DNA from: Sporosarcina sp. BI001-red
Lineage (GTDB): Bacteria; Bacillota; Bacilli; Bacillales_A; Planococcaceae
Assembly (NCBI RefSeq): GCF_003384035.1
Contig: NZ_QQAK01000015.1
Location: forward strand, 124,001 to 188,000
Direction: 5' to 3'
Length of the DNA: 64,000 nucleotides
Positions 9,494 through 18,255 of this stretch are shown one piece after another. A program made the position numbers and the translations under genes. The number at the start of each line of letters is the position of its first letter. Positions within the stretch are counted from its first letter, which is position 1. The notes beneath the pieces are model-generated. The model was not told where the DNA came from. It was given only the letters and a program-made list of their open reading frames with translations, and searched no databases.

Positions 9494-9553
9494 TTGCAAA
9501 TATTTTCTAATTTGTTATAGTTAATCAGGACATTGAAATTGATAATCATTATC
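9494..9553 (+). promoter_or_regulatory. Promoter and Fur box of the siderophore transporter operon
   Basis: A -35 TTGCAA (9494-9499) and -10 TATAGT (9516-9521), 16 bp apart, are followed by a Fur-box-like element at 9535-9553 that matches the 19-bp consensus GATAATGATAATCATTATC at 17 positions. Fur with iron would block transcription near the start site, so the operon should be induced by iron starvation. Confidence 0.85.
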
Positions 9554-9653
9554 ACTTAGGTTCTTTCATTGCTATGCACTATGTGAATTGAACAGAGATA
9601 ATAATTTATCAACTCAATAGTCAATAATACATATAAGAGGAGAGGTACAAGCA

Positions 9654-10703
9654 TTGAGTAAATTCAAATTAGTCATTACTATGGCAGTCTTTGTTTTAAT
9701 GTTGACAGCTTGCTCAGGCACAAATAATGAATCAGGCAAAGCTGAAAATAAGGATAAAGAAGTTGAATCTAGTGAAGTGGAAGCTGGGGAGGAAGAAGTA
9801 GAACCTGCTGAAGCTACATCGGTTGAAATCACTGATATACATGGAACTGTTACGGTTCCTATAAACCCTAAGAATGTAATTGTTTTAGATAATAGATCAT
9901 TTCAAACTTTAGCTGATTGGGGAATTGAGTTAGCTGCTGTTCCAAAGGCTGTAATGACTGCAGATTCACCCTATGTAAAGGATGAAAAAGTCCAAGACAT
10001 TGGGAATCATCGTGAACCAAATCTTGAAATTTTAGCTGCAGCAGACCCTGAACTTGTAATAGTTGGACAAAGATTTGCTAACTATTATGATGATATAAAA
10101 AAATTAGTACCAAATGCAGTTGTTATTGATATCAATGTTGATGTTTCTGAGGAAACTGAGACACCTGGTGAAAACTTGGTAAAAGGACTTAAAGACAATA
10201 CAGTTACTTTGGGCAAGATCTTTGATAAAAATGAAGAAGCTGAAAAATTAATAGCTGATTTTGATCAATCTATCGAAGATGCTAAGTCTGCATATAATGG
10301 AACAGATACAGTTATGGGTGTTATCGTTTCGGGTGGAGATATTGGTTTTGCAGCTCCTGGTTCTGGACGCGTTTGGGGACCAATGTATGAAATCTTTGGA
10401 TGGGTTCCAGCATTAGAAGTTAAAGAGTCTACCTCAGATCACCAAGGTGATGAAGTTTCAGTTGAAGCTATTGCACAAAGTAATCCTGATTGGATTTTCG
10501 TAATGGACCGTGATGCTTCAATAACTGGCATAACTGATAAAGTTCCTGCACAAGATGTTATTGATCAATCACCTGCTCTTCAAAAAACAACAGCTATTAC
10601 TAAAGAACAAATTGTTTATGCACCTGCTGACACATACTTAAATGAATCAATTCAAACTTATTTAAAGTTATTTGAGGACCTTAAAGAAGCTTTAGGTAAG
10701 TAG
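9654..10703 (+). CDS. Iron-siderophore ABC transporter, binding lipoprotein
   Basis: Periplasmic-binding-protein-type (FecB/FeuA/YclQ family) lipoprotein. It starts at a TTG behind GAGGAGAGG. The signal peptide ends in lipobox LTAC with the lipidated Cys20, followed by a long acidic linker (about 21-65). Two FecB lobes follow; DIHGTVTVP and NVIVLDNRSFQTLADWGI are typical of the N-lobe. It should capture a ferric siderophore outside the membrane and pass it to the permeases encoded next. The gene order and the ATPase point to the YclNOPQ (petrobactin) or related catecholate group, but the ligand is an inference. Confidence 0.88.
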   Translation: MSKFKLVITMAVFVLMLTACSGTNNESGKAENKDKEVESSEVEAGEEEVEPAEATSVEITDIHGTVTVPINPKNVIVLDNRSFQTLADWGIELAAVPKAVMTADSPYVKDEKVQDIGNHREPNLEILAAADPELVIVGQRFANYYDDIKKLVPNAVVIDINVDVSEETETPGENLVKGLKDNTVTLGKIFDKNEEAEKLIADFDQSIEDAKSAYNGTDTVMGVIVSGGDIGFAAPGSGRVWGPMYEIFGWVPALEVKESTSDHQGDEVSVEAIAQSNPDWIFVMDRDASITGITDKVPAQDVIDQSPALQKTTAITKEQIVYAPADTYLNESIQTYLKLFEDLKEALGK

Positions 10704-10722
10704 TATAAAGGAGTATCACATA

Positions 10723-11739
10723 GTGCCGAAAAATATCATTAGTGGGGTTGAGAAAAATTCTCAACCTCATTTTTATAATAAAAATAAAATATGGACAAAA
10801 TCATTTGTAATTGCGATTATAATTGTTGGAATACTAACAATTATATCGCTGTTTACTGGCGTTTATGAGCTACGAGGACAAGAAGATGGGGTGAATATGT
10901 TTTTCATAACCCGTATTCCAAGAACAGCTGCGCTACTGCTTACTGGAGCAGCCATGGCAATGGGTGGACTCGTCATGCAACTTATTACACAAAATAAACT
11001 AGTCGAACCTACCACAACAGGAACGATTGAATGGGCTGGGTTGGGACTACTGGTAGTTTATTTACTATTTCCTGCACCACCTTTAATGCTAAGAATGACT
11101 GGAGCCATCCTTTTTTCTTTTATTGGAACGATGGTTTTCTTTTTGTTCTTAAGAAAAGTTAAACTCCGTTCATCTTTAATTGTCCCGATTATTGGGCTAA
11201 TGCTAGGGGCAGTGATTTCTGCCGTTACGACATTTTTAGGACTTGTTTTTCAAATGACTCAAAATATTGAAAGTTGGTTTGTGGGTTCTTTCGCGAATGT
11301 CCAAATAGGAAGATATGAATATTTATGGGTAATCGTTGTCGTTACTGTCCTGATTTTTATCTATGCGAATAGGTTGACCTTGGCTGGCTTGGGAGAAGAT
11401 GTGGCAACAAGTTTAGGTGTAAATTATAATGGAATCATTCTTATTGCTACTGCTTTAATTTCTTTAGCAGTTGGAATTGTTGCAACTGTAATAGGAAACT
11501 TGCCTTTTCTAGGTTTAATTGTCCCAAATATTGTTTCAATTTTTAGAGGAGATGACCTCAGAAGCAATTTGCCTTGGGTATGTGTGATAGGAATGGGTAC
11601 GATAACTGCTTCCGATATAATTTCTCGTACAATTATAATGCCCTTCGAATTGCCTGTCTCTTTAATACTTGGAACAGTAGGGTCAATTGTATTTATTATT
11701 ATTTTATTAAGACAAAGAAAGCCAGGGAGGTCAAGATGA
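10723..11739 (+). CDS. Iron-siderophore ABC transporter permease (first subunit)
   Basis: FecCD family permease, 338 residues with about nine or ten helices; similar to B. subtilis YclN. The conserved coupling region GNLPFLGLIVPNIVSIFRGDD (split by helix breaks) contacts the ATPase. The N-terminus carries an unusually long polar segment of about 25 residues before helix 1. Start is a GTG behind AAAGGAG. It lies 19 bp after the binding-protein gene, and its stop overlaps the next permease start. Confidence 0.88.
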   Translation: MPKNIISGVEKNSQPHFYNKNKIWTKSFVIAIIIVGILTIISLFTGVYELRGQEDGVNMFFITRIPRTAALLLTGAAMAMGGLVMQLITQNKLVEPTTTGTIEWAGLGLLVVYLLFPAPPLMLRMTGAILFSFIGTMVFFLFLRKVKLRSSLIVPIIGLMLGAVISAVTTFLGLVFQMTQNIESWFVGSFANVQIGRYEYLWVIVVVTVLIFIYANRLTLAGLGEDVATSLGVNYNGIILIATALISLAVGIVATVIGNLPFLGLIVPNIVSIFRGDDLRSNLPWVCVIGMGTITASDIISRTIIMPFELPVSLILGTVGSIVFIIILLRQRKPGRSR

Positions 11740-12800
11740 GCGCAATAAAATTTAGACACAAAGAAAATGTTGAAGTTCATTCTGGCCTCCATAATAAAAA
11801 TAGATCAGCTAAGGCTTTTCGTTCTAAGAAAGATGAGAAACGTTATTGGATATTGCTTATCACATTGATTGTTTTGGGTGCTCTTTCTTCGTATGGTCTT
11901 TTAGTTTATAACAATCCAGTTCCAATAGATTCACCTTCTTTTATACCCGTTGTTAAGAGAAGAATTGTAGCTATTATTGCAATGATTATTGCTGTGATTT
12001 GTCATAGTTTATCGACCGTTGCCTTTCAATCAATTACAAATAATAGAATTATAACGCCTTCACTTTTAGGGTTTGAATCGCTTTATACAACAATTCAAAC
12101 GGGTACAGTATTTTTATTTGGTGTTACTGCCATCATTAATTTTAGTGGGATTGGTTCATTTCTATTTCAAGTCCTTCTTATGATCTTGATGAGTCTAATG
12201 CTATATGGATGGCTGCTTTCTGGAAAGTACGGAAACTTACAACTAATGCTTTTAGTTGGAATTATTATTGGTACTGGACTGAGGTCTGTTTCAAGTTTTA
12301 TGAGAAGAATCCTATCACCGTCAGAGTTTGACGTTTTACAGGCAAGGTTATTTGGTTCTGTCAATAATGCGGATGCTGCTTATTTTCCAGTCGTAATTCC
12401 TATTGTAATAATTGTAGGATTTTTAATTGTATTTTATTCAAATAGGTTAAATGTCTTATCACTTGGGAAGGATGTTGCAACTTCTGTTGGTGTTAAGCAT
12501 CAGTCTAGTATAATTTATATACTTATACTAGTTGCGGTTTTGATGTCTATTTCAACAGCTTTAATTGGACCACTTACATTCTTTGGATTTTTGGTTGCGA
12601 CGTTGAGTTATCAAGCAGCGCCTACTCATGACCATAGATATATTTTCCCGATGGCTCTTGCTATAGGATTTGTAGTACTGACAGGTGCATACTTTATAAT
12701 GAATCATGTATTCCATGCTCAAGGCGTAGTATCAGTTATTATTGAATTGGTAGGCGGAATAATATTCTTAATTGTGATTTTAAGGAAGAGGGCCCTATGA
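11736..12800 (+). CDS. Iron-siderophore ABC transporter permease (second subunit)
   Basis: Second FecCD permease, similar to B. subtilis YclO. The ATG at 11736 overlaps the previous stop (ATGA) and has GGGAGG before it; a longer frame upstream lies inside the preceding gene. An extended basic N-terminus of about 40 residues (RSAKAFRSKKDEKRYW) precedes helix 1. The ATPase-contact region is ALIGPLTFFGFLVATLSYQ. With the first permease it should form a heterodimeric channel. Confidence 0.88.
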   Translation: MSAIKFRHKENVEVHSGLHNKNRSAKAFRSKKDEKRYWILLITLIVLGALSSYGLLVYNNPVPIDSPSFIPVVKRRIVAIIAMIIAVICHSLSTVAFQSITNNRIITPSLLGFESLYTTIQTGTVFLFGVTAIINFSGIGSFLFQVLLMILMSLMLYGWLLSGKYGNLQLMLLVGIIIGTGLRSVSSFMRRILSPSEFDVLQARLFGSVNNADAAYFPVVIPIVIIVGFLIVFYSNRLNVLSLGKDVATSVGVKHQSSIIYILILVAVLMSISTALIGPLTFFGFLVATLSYQAAPTHDHRYIFPMALAIGFVVLTGAYFIMNHVFHAQGVVSVIIELVGGIIFLIVILRKRAL

Positions 12801-13549
12801 TAAAAATTAATAATGCTAGAAAGCACTATACTGATGAGGTAAAAATTGGACCTTTGGATATTGAAATACCAAAAGCTGGTTTCACTTCTTTAATTGGACC
12901 CAATGGCGCTGGGAAGTCTACGACACTTATGATGATTGGCAGACTTTTGGATATGGATGAGGGTCAAATTAAGGTTGCAAACATGGATGTTTCTAAGTCT
13001 AAATCAAAGGACTTAGCAAAAATTGTAACTATTTTACGACAAGAAAATCATTTTGTAACGAGGCTTACTGTCAGACAGCTAGCCGGTTATGGACGTTTCC
13101 CATATTCGCAAGGAAGGTTAACTAAAGAGGACGAGGCTATTATATCCAAGTATATAGACTTCTTAGATTTGACTGATTTAGAAAATAGATATTTAGATGA
13201 ACTTTCAGGTGGTCAAAGACAAAGGGCATATGTTGCAATGGTGTTGTGCCAAGAGACGGAATATGTACTTTTGGACGAGCCTCTGAATAATCTTGATATT
13301 GCTCGTTCTGTTCAAATGATGGAGTACCTGAGACATGTTGCTGATGAATTTGGGAGAACAATTGTGACTGTTATGCATGATATAAATTTCGCAGCCAAAT
13401 ATTCTGATAGAATTTGTGCTATGAAGGATGGACAAATTGCCGCTTTTGGAACAGTGGAAGAGATTATGAATCCCGACATTTTGACTGGGATTTTTGAAAC
13501 GAAAATAGAGATTATCGAAGGTCCTTATGGGCCACTAGCTATTTTTTGA
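12797..13549 (+). CDS. Iron-siderophore ABC transporter ATPase
   Basis: ABC ATPase of the FecE/YclP group, 250 residues. Walker A GPNGAGKS (34-41), signature LSGGQRQR, Walker B YVLLDEP and the switch His in VMHDINFA are all intact, so it should be active. Its start overlaps the second permease stop (ATGA), completing a four-gene translationally coupled operon. No clear terminator follows immediately. Confidence 0.92.
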   Translation: MIKINNARKHYTDEVKIGPLDIEIPKAGFTSLIGPNGAGKSTTLMMIGRLLDMDEGQIKVANMDVSKSKSKDLAKIVTILRQENHFVTRLTVRQLAGYGRFPYSQGRLTKEDEAIISKYIDFLDLTDLENRYLDELSGGQRQRAYVAMVLCQETEYVLLDEPLNNLDIARSVQMMEYLRHVADEFGRTIVTVMHDINFAAKYSDRICAMKDGQIAAFGTVEEIMNPDILTGIFETKIEIIEGPYGPLAIF

Positions 13550-13975
13550 ACATGTTTTTAATATAAAGAAGCATATAGGTACAGACTTATCCTGTCTTGC
13601 AAAGAACAGGTTATACCTGAACACCTTAATAGTCTCTCTTTTCAAAACATAAATTGTAAATAGAGGCATAAATCATCAAGTTGCTATTTCATCTCTTTTT
13701 TCTTAATGAACTAAAGAGGCAGGTTAGTTTAATACGGTGTTTGATTTATCATTAAACAATAAAGATAGATGGGTGAACCGTACCATAAATAAGTGCTGTT
13801 TTATTAAGTGACCATGTGTTGTATAAGGGAAGTACCTTGGGGGATCTTCAAGCCTTCAAAGAGTCATAAAGCATAATTAGAATACAACCGAAAAACAAAG
13901 TCCATGCTAGTGTGGGCAGAGAGTAGTATAATAAAAGCTATAGTTATATGGAAAGCATGGAAGGGAGACGCTAAT
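13550..13975. other. Intergenic region, no gene recognised
   Basis: AT-rich, stops in all frames. An imperfect hairpin at about 13577-13619 (outer AGGTA with TACCT, inner CCTGT with ACAGG) lacks a T run, so it is not a classic terminator, but it may stabilise the end of the siderophore transcript. Confidence 0.35.
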
Positions 13976-14701
13976 ATGGCAAAATCACTACAAGGAAAAA
14001 CCGCATATATTACTGGTGCAGCGAGAGGAATTGGTAAAGCAGTTGCTGTTGCATTGGCAAAAGAAGGGGTACATGTTGGGTTACTCGCAAGAAATGAATC
14101 AACTTTAAAAAATGTGGCTGCTGAACTTGGTGAGTTAGGTGTCAAAGTAGCTTACGTTACGGCTGATGTTTCATCTAAAGACCAAGTGGAAACAGCAATT
14201 ACGACATTAACGAATGACTTAGGTCCTGCTGATATTTTAATAAACAATGCAGGTATTGGAGCATTTGCGTCAGTGTTAGATATGGATCCGGAAGAATGGA
14301 AAAAAATAATTGATGTAAACTTAATGGGTACTTATTATGTTACCCGTGCCGTATTGCCTCAGCTAATTGAAAAAAATGGTGGAGATATTATTAATATTTC
14401 ATCGACCAATGGGCTAAATGGGGCAGCGACATCAAGTGCCTATTGTGCGTCTAAATTTGGTGTGATCGGGTTTACTGAATCATTAGCGCAGGAAGTTCGT
14501 CGGAATAATATTAGGGTTTCCGCTTTAGCACCTAGTACGGTAGCCACTGATTTAGCGTTAGAGTCAAACTTAATTTCTGAAAATGATGATACGAAACTAA
14601 TTCAAGCTGAAGACATTGCTGAAATTATTGTAAACCAATTAAAACTGCATCCTCGGGTTTATGTGAAAACAGCTAGCTTCATTGCAACAAATCCATACTA
14701 A
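13976..14701 (+). CDS. Short-chain dehydrogenase/reductase (FabG-like)
   Basis: Classical SDR of 241 residues. The NAD(P)-binding motif TGAARGIG lies near the N-terminus, NNAG follows, and the catalytic Ser (INISSTNG) with Tyr and Lys (YCASK) is intact. Such enzymes oxidise or reduce alcohols and ketones; the substrate is unknown. The ATG at 13976 is chosen because AAGGGAG precedes it; an in-frame ATG 72 bases upstream is not supported. It is monocistronic. Confidence 0.85.
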   Translation: MAKSLQGKTAYITGAARGIGKAVAVALAKEGVHVGLLARNESTLKNVAAELGELGVKVAYVTADVSSKDQVETAITTLTNDLGPADILINNAGIGAFASVLDMDPEEWKKIIDVNLMGTYYVTRAVLPQLIEKNGGDIINISSTNGLNGAATSSAYCASKFGVIGFTESLAQEVRRNNIRVSALAPSTVATDLALESNLISENDDTKLIQAEDIAEIIVNQLKLHPRVYVKTASFIATNPY

Positions 14702-14816
14702 TTGATAAGTTTATCAGTTACTATATTTCTTTATTAAAAGGTCTAGAATATGTTGGACGTCGTTGTTGAAATTATAGGCAGCGACAATTTAATAAATGGA
14801 ATGTATATAAGTGCAT

Positions 14817-14856
14817 GAAAAAAGACCGCTAATGAGTTATTATTAGCGGTCTTTTC
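14817..14856. terminator. Bidirectional terminator between the SDR and permease genes
   Basis: Stem AAAGACCGCTAAT with ATTAGCGGTCTTT, A-run on the left and T-run on the right. It lies between the convergent SDR and nucleobase permease genes. Confidence 0.85.
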
Positions 14857-14881
14857 TTGTGGAAGGAATACATAGGGTTTT

Positions 14882-16234
14882 CTAAATTGTATCATTCGAC
14901 TGTTCTGTTTGGATTTGTTTTTGTCCTAAGTTTTTATCCACAGGAATGATCAAGTTCAGAATCACAGTCGCAAGTGCACCGACTGAAATCCCTGAAGAGA
15001 GAAGGTAATTCGCCCAGTTCGGAACGGTTGCGAGCACTTCTTTCGGAAGCACAGTAACAGCAATCGTCAGCAAAATTGGAACGCCGATCACGATCATATT
15101 GCGATCGTCAATAATGATTGGTTGAATGATTTTCATGCCGTTCGTGACAATTGCAACACAGACAATACCGAAGATCCCGTTAATGACGGATTCTGGGATG
15201 CAAATAATGATTGCGGATAATTTGGGGATGAACCCCAGTAATACTAGAATGAATCCGCTTGCCATGATGACCATGCGGCTGCCGACTCCTGTAATTGCTA
15301 GAAGTCCTGCGTTAGATGAGTAGCCAGTGAGTGGCGTACTCCCGAAAAGGGAACCGATGAAACAGCCGAGTCCTTCACCGAATGATGCACGATTTAGACG
15401 TTTTTCATCCAGCTCTTCTTCTGTAATCGTTGAAACAACGAACCACGTACCAGTTGTTTCAAGCAGAATGATTAAGTAGACAAGCATCATCGTAAGAATT
15501 GCACCCATATCGAATACGGGCTTTCCGAATGGCAATAATGTCGGAAGTGAGAACCATGCAGCGTCTTTTACAGGTGAGAAGTCGATTGGATAAAAGAAAC
15601 TAGCAGCGATCGAGCCAGTGACAATTGCGAGAATAACAGAGACGAGTCGGAAAAACGAGCCGAATCGTGGCAATCGTTTACCGAGAACCATGCACGTGAC
15701 AAGGACACCGGCAGAAATTGAAGCGATGGCTACGTTTTGTCCGATGGTCCCTTCTGCGAAGTAAATATTGTTCAAGCCTACGGGCATTAACGCGATACCT
15801 ACAATGATGATGACAGTTCCTCCAACAATGGGTGGAACAATTTTACGGACGGTTTTTGCGAATACTTTTAAAGGATAACCAAGGAGTGCAATCATGATGG
15901 CTCCAGGAATGAGACTTCCTGCAATCGCGCCGAGTCCTAGCTTGCCCCCAATTGCGGCAATTGCACCGATGGGTACGTAGGAAGGGCCTTGAACAACTGG
16001 GAGTTTTAAACCGAATCCAGTTTGAATGAGTGTAGCAAGTCCGGTTGCGAGGAAACACATTTGGACGAAGAACGAAGTATTTTCAGTACTTAACGATAGT
16101 AAGCCCGCCACGATAATGGGCGCTATGTACAAATCCATTGCGAGTACGTGTTGTAATCCGAGTGCGATCGCTTTTGGATAACTTACTTTCTCATTAACAC
16201 CTATGAGCAAACCATCAGGACGTTTCTTTGACAC
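14882..16234 (-). CDS. Nucleobase:cation symporter-2 family permease (xanthine/uric acid type)
   Basis: NAT/NCS2 family transporter, 450 residues and about 14 helices. The family signature region in helix 10 reads YSSNAGLLAITGVGSR (N-x-G-x4-T-G pattern), and VVQGPSYVPIGAIAAIG in helix 3 is typical of the xanthine/urate branch (PbuX, PucJ, PucK). It starts at a GTG behind AAGGAGTG. It is transcribed divergently from the Rieske oxygenase with a shared regulatory region, suggesting that the two serve uptake and oxidation of the same heterocycle. Confidence 0.88.
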   Translation of the reverse strand: MSKKRPDGLLIGVNEKVSYPKAIALGLQHVLAMDLYIAPIIVAGLLSLSTENTSFFVQMCFLATGLATLIQTGFGLKLPVVQGPSYVPIGAIAAIGGKLGLGAIAGSLIPGAIMIALLGYPLKVFAKTVRKIVPPIVGGTVIIIVGIALMPVGLNNIYFAEGTIGQNVAIASISAGVLVTCMVLGKRLPRFGSFFRLVSVILAIVTGSIAASFFYPIDFSPVKDAAWFSLPTLLPFGKPVFDMGAILTMMLVYLIILLETTGTWFVVSTITEEELDEKRLNRASFGEGLGCFIGSLFGSTPLTGYSSNAGLLAITGVGSRMVIMASGFILVLLGFIPKLSAIIICIPESVINGIFGIVCVAIVTNGMKIIQPIIIDDRNMIVIGVPILLTIAVTVLPKEVLATVPNWANYLLSSGISVGALATVILNLIIPVDKNLGQKQIQTEQSNDTI

Positions 16235-16275
16235 GTGAACACTCCTTAGTTCGTTTTTGTTACGGTATAGATTGG

Positions 16276-16304
16276 AGTATAAAGAATGAAAATCGATTTG
16301 TACA
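16276..16304 (-). promoter_or_regulatory. Probable promoter of the nucleobase permease
   Basis: On the minus strand, TGTACA (16299-16304, weak -35) and TATACT (16276-16281, -10) are 17 bp apart, about 40 bp upstream of the GTG start. Confidence 0.5.
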
Positions 16305-16311
16305 GTCTAAT

Positions 16312-16349
16312 TACGAACATTTTTAAAAATTTTTAAAAATTAGTTCGTA
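16312..16349. promoter_or_regulatory. Inverted repeat between divergent promoters (candidate operator)
   Basis: TACGAAC (16312-16318) and GTTCGTA (16343-16349) form a perfect 7-bp inverted repeat around an AT-only core that contains TTTTTAAAAA twice in tandem. It lies exactly between the two divergent -35 boxes. The half-sites resemble a PurR box core (CGAA/TTCG), but the gap of 26 bp is longer than the 16-17 bp known for B. subtilis PurR sites. Confidence 0.65.
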
Positions 16350-16355
16350 TTTCGG

Positions 16356-16384
16356 TTGACCTATCGAGAATCCTTTCGTACACT
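16356..16384 (+). promoter_or_regulatory. Promoter of the Rieske oxygenase gene
   Basis: TTGACC (16356-16361) and TACACT (16379-16384) with an ideal 17-bp spacer. The predicted start site, near 16391, gives a short leader of about 28 bases. Confidence 0.8.
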
Positions 16385-16418
16385 TGGGGTAACCAAACCA
16401 GTGGAAGGGGATCTATCC

Positions 16419-17393
16419 ATGTTGAAAGATACTGTCTTGCAAGAAGAGTGGCTCGTTGCTTGTCGATCTCAAGATGTCCAAGAAGCGCCGATTCAAATTG
16501 TATTAATGGGAGAACGACTGGCGATTTTCCGAAATAGCAAAGGGGTTCATGCATTTAAGGATTTATGTATACATAGGGGGGCTGCACTATCGCTCGGTGA
16601 AGTGAAGAATGATTGTCTTGTCTGCCCATATCATGGTTGGGAATACGAAGACGAAGGGGATTGTGTGAAAATCCCTCAGTTGCCTGAAGGGAAATCGATT
16701 CCGAAAAAAGCGAAAGCCATCACCTATTCTTGCATCGAAAAGTATGGATTCATCTGGGTGAATCTTTCAGGAAATGAACCTGATTTCTTTACGTATCCAG
16801 AAATGGAGTCAGATGAATGGAGAAGTGTCATTTGGGGTCCCCAGGAAGCAGAAGCGCTTCCACCGAGAATAGTGGAAAATTTCTTGGATGTAGGTCATCT
16901 AGCTGTTGTTCACCAAGGTTATCTTGGTGAAGAAGCGCATCGTGAAATTGAACCGTATAAGATGAACGAAGTCGATGGAAGAATGTATTCAGATGAAATC
17001 CGTATATTCCAACCGGATGCAGATGGGACTGGAGTGGCAAAATACGTGTACTATACGTATGAGATTGTTCGTCCGCTCACGGTACGCTTTACGAAGCGAG
17101 ATGCAGAAAATGATAGATTGATGACAATACTACTGACGGTGCGACCTATGTCAGAAACGCATTCTGTCGCGTATGGAATTTTGTCGTTCAACTACGATAC
17201 CGGACAGACAGATGAAGAGATTGTAGCGTTCCAAGATTTGATATTCACCCAAGACAAACCAATTGTTCAAAATCAGAAACCTGAAGAACTGCCACTCGAT
17301 TTGCAAGTAGAATTATCGCTTGTATCAGATCGTGTGAGCATCGCGTATCGCCAGTACTTGAAGAAATGCGGTGTCGTTCTCGGCACAGCGTAA
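16419..17393 (+). CDS. Rieske-type ring-hydroxylating oxygenase, large subunit
   Basis: Terminal oxygenase of the Rieske non-heme iron family, 324 residues. The 2Fe-2S ligands are Cys50-x-His52 (LCIHRGA) and Cys69-x2-His72 (CPYHGW). The mononuclear iron site is in ENFLDVGHLAVVH. Such enzymes need a separate reductase, which is not encoded nearby. The ATG at 16419 follows GGAAGGGG; an upstream TTG frame start coincides with the -35 box and is not used. Divergence from a xanthine/urate-type permease suggests a purine or related N-heterocycle as substrate (compare Rieske methylxanthine N-demethylases), which is inference. Confidence 0.85.
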   Translation: MLKDTVLQEEWLVACRSQDVQEAPIQIVLMGERLAIFRNSKGVHAFKDLCIHRGAALSLGEVKNDCLVCPYHGWEYEDEGDCVKIPQLPEGKSIPKKAKAITYSCIEKYGFIWVNLSGNEPDFFTYPEMESDEWRSVIWGPQEAEALPPRIVENFLDVGHLAVVHQGYLGEEAHREIEPYKMNEVDGRMYSDEIRIFQPDADGTGVAKYVYYTYEIVRPLTVRFTKRDAENDRLMTILLTVRPMSETHSVAYGILSFNYDTGQTDEEIVAFQDLIFTQDKPIVQNQKPEELPLDLQVELSLVSDRVSIAYRQYLKKCGVVLGTA

Positions 17394-17404
17394 TAGGAGC
17401 ATAG

Positions 17405-17432
17405 AAGGCTATCCGAACTGGGTAGCTTTTTT
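17405..17432 (+). terminator. Intrinsic terminator of the Rieske gene
   Basis: Stem AAGGCTATCC with GGGTAGCTT and a T6 run. Confidence 0.75.
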
Positions 17433-17505
17433 GTGTTGTGTGATAAACTGATAGAAAGAATGTGAGCTATGAATTCAAAACGAACTGAAGAATAGGAGGA
17501 GTGTT

Positions 17506-18240
17506 ATGTTGAAACGTAAGGCGATGTTGTTTTCAATGGTTTGTGCAGTTTTCCTTCTAGCTTCCTGCGGTGCCAATGCCGGTAGACCGAGCACGGAGCC
17601 TGAACAAGAAGACGGGTACGTGTTGAAAGATGACGTGACAAATATTAACGAACACTTGAACTATGACGATAGCGAGTTGCACAAGATATACTTTGCGGGC
17701 GGCTGTTTCTGGGGCGTGGAAGCGTATTTTGCTAAACTTTACGGTGTCCAAGATACGGTTTCCGGATATGCCAACGGAACTGGAGAAAATCCGAGTTATG
17801 AAGACGTCATTAAAGGTGACCAAGGATTCGTGGAAACTGTAGAAGTGACGTATGATCCTGACCGGATATCATTAGAGTCCCTCATTGACCATCTGTTTCA
17901 AGTGATTGATCCGACTTCCATTGACAAGCAGGGAAATGATGCAGGTGTTCAATACCGTTCCGGAATTTATTATTCTGATGATGCAGATGCAGATACTGTA
18001 AAAGAAATTGTGAAAGATGAACAGCAGTTCTATAAGAAAGACATTGCAACGGAAGCTGCACCTCTCGATAACTTCTATAAAGCTGAAGAGTTCCATCAAG
18101 ATTATTTAGTGAAGAATCCGAACGGGTACTGTCATATCAACCTGCATTCGTTGGACGATGTGAAAATCCAACCGATAATCCGGGATGAAGAGGTTGTGAA
18201 ACGGTTGAGTGTGCCGAAAGAGAATGAAGAGACGAACTAA
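17506..18240 (+). CDS. msrA: Lipoprotein peptide-methionine (S)-S-oxide reductase
   Basis: MsrA reduces methionine-S-sulfoxide in proteins. The catalytic Cys67 is in AGGCFWG, and the family segments GYANG, VEVTYDP and QYRSGIYY are present. The protein begins with a lipoprotein signal (LLASC, lipidated Cys21), so it acts outside the membrane, repairing surface proteins. The C-terminal part (GYCHINLHSLDDVKIQP) resembles the linker of secreted MsrA-MsrB fusions, but the protein stops before any MsrB domain. It lies 15 bp before the amidohydrolase gene and may be co-transcribed with it. Confidence 0.9.
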   Translation: MLKRKAMLFSMVCAVFLLASCGANAGRPSTEPEQEDGYVLKDDVTNINEHLNYDDSELHKIYFAGGCFWGVEAYFAKLYGVQDTVSGYANGTGENPSYEDVIKGDQGFVETVEVTYDPDRISLESLIDHLFQVIDPTSIDKQGNDAGVQYRSGIYYSDDADADTVKEIVKDEQQFYKKDIATEAAPLDNFYKAEEFHQDYLVKNPNGYCHINLHSLDDVKIQPIIRDEEVVKRLSVPKENEETN

Positions 18241-18255
18241 TGGAGGTGCAGCAAG

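Noticed and set aside
13577-13619. Terminator after the siderophore operon
   Set aside because: The hairpin is imperfect and lacks a T run; mentioned only in the intergenic entry.
16312-16349. PurR operator
   Set aside because: Half-sites share CGAA/TTCG, but the gap is 26 bp instead of the 16-17 bp of known sites; kept only as an unnamed inverted repeat.
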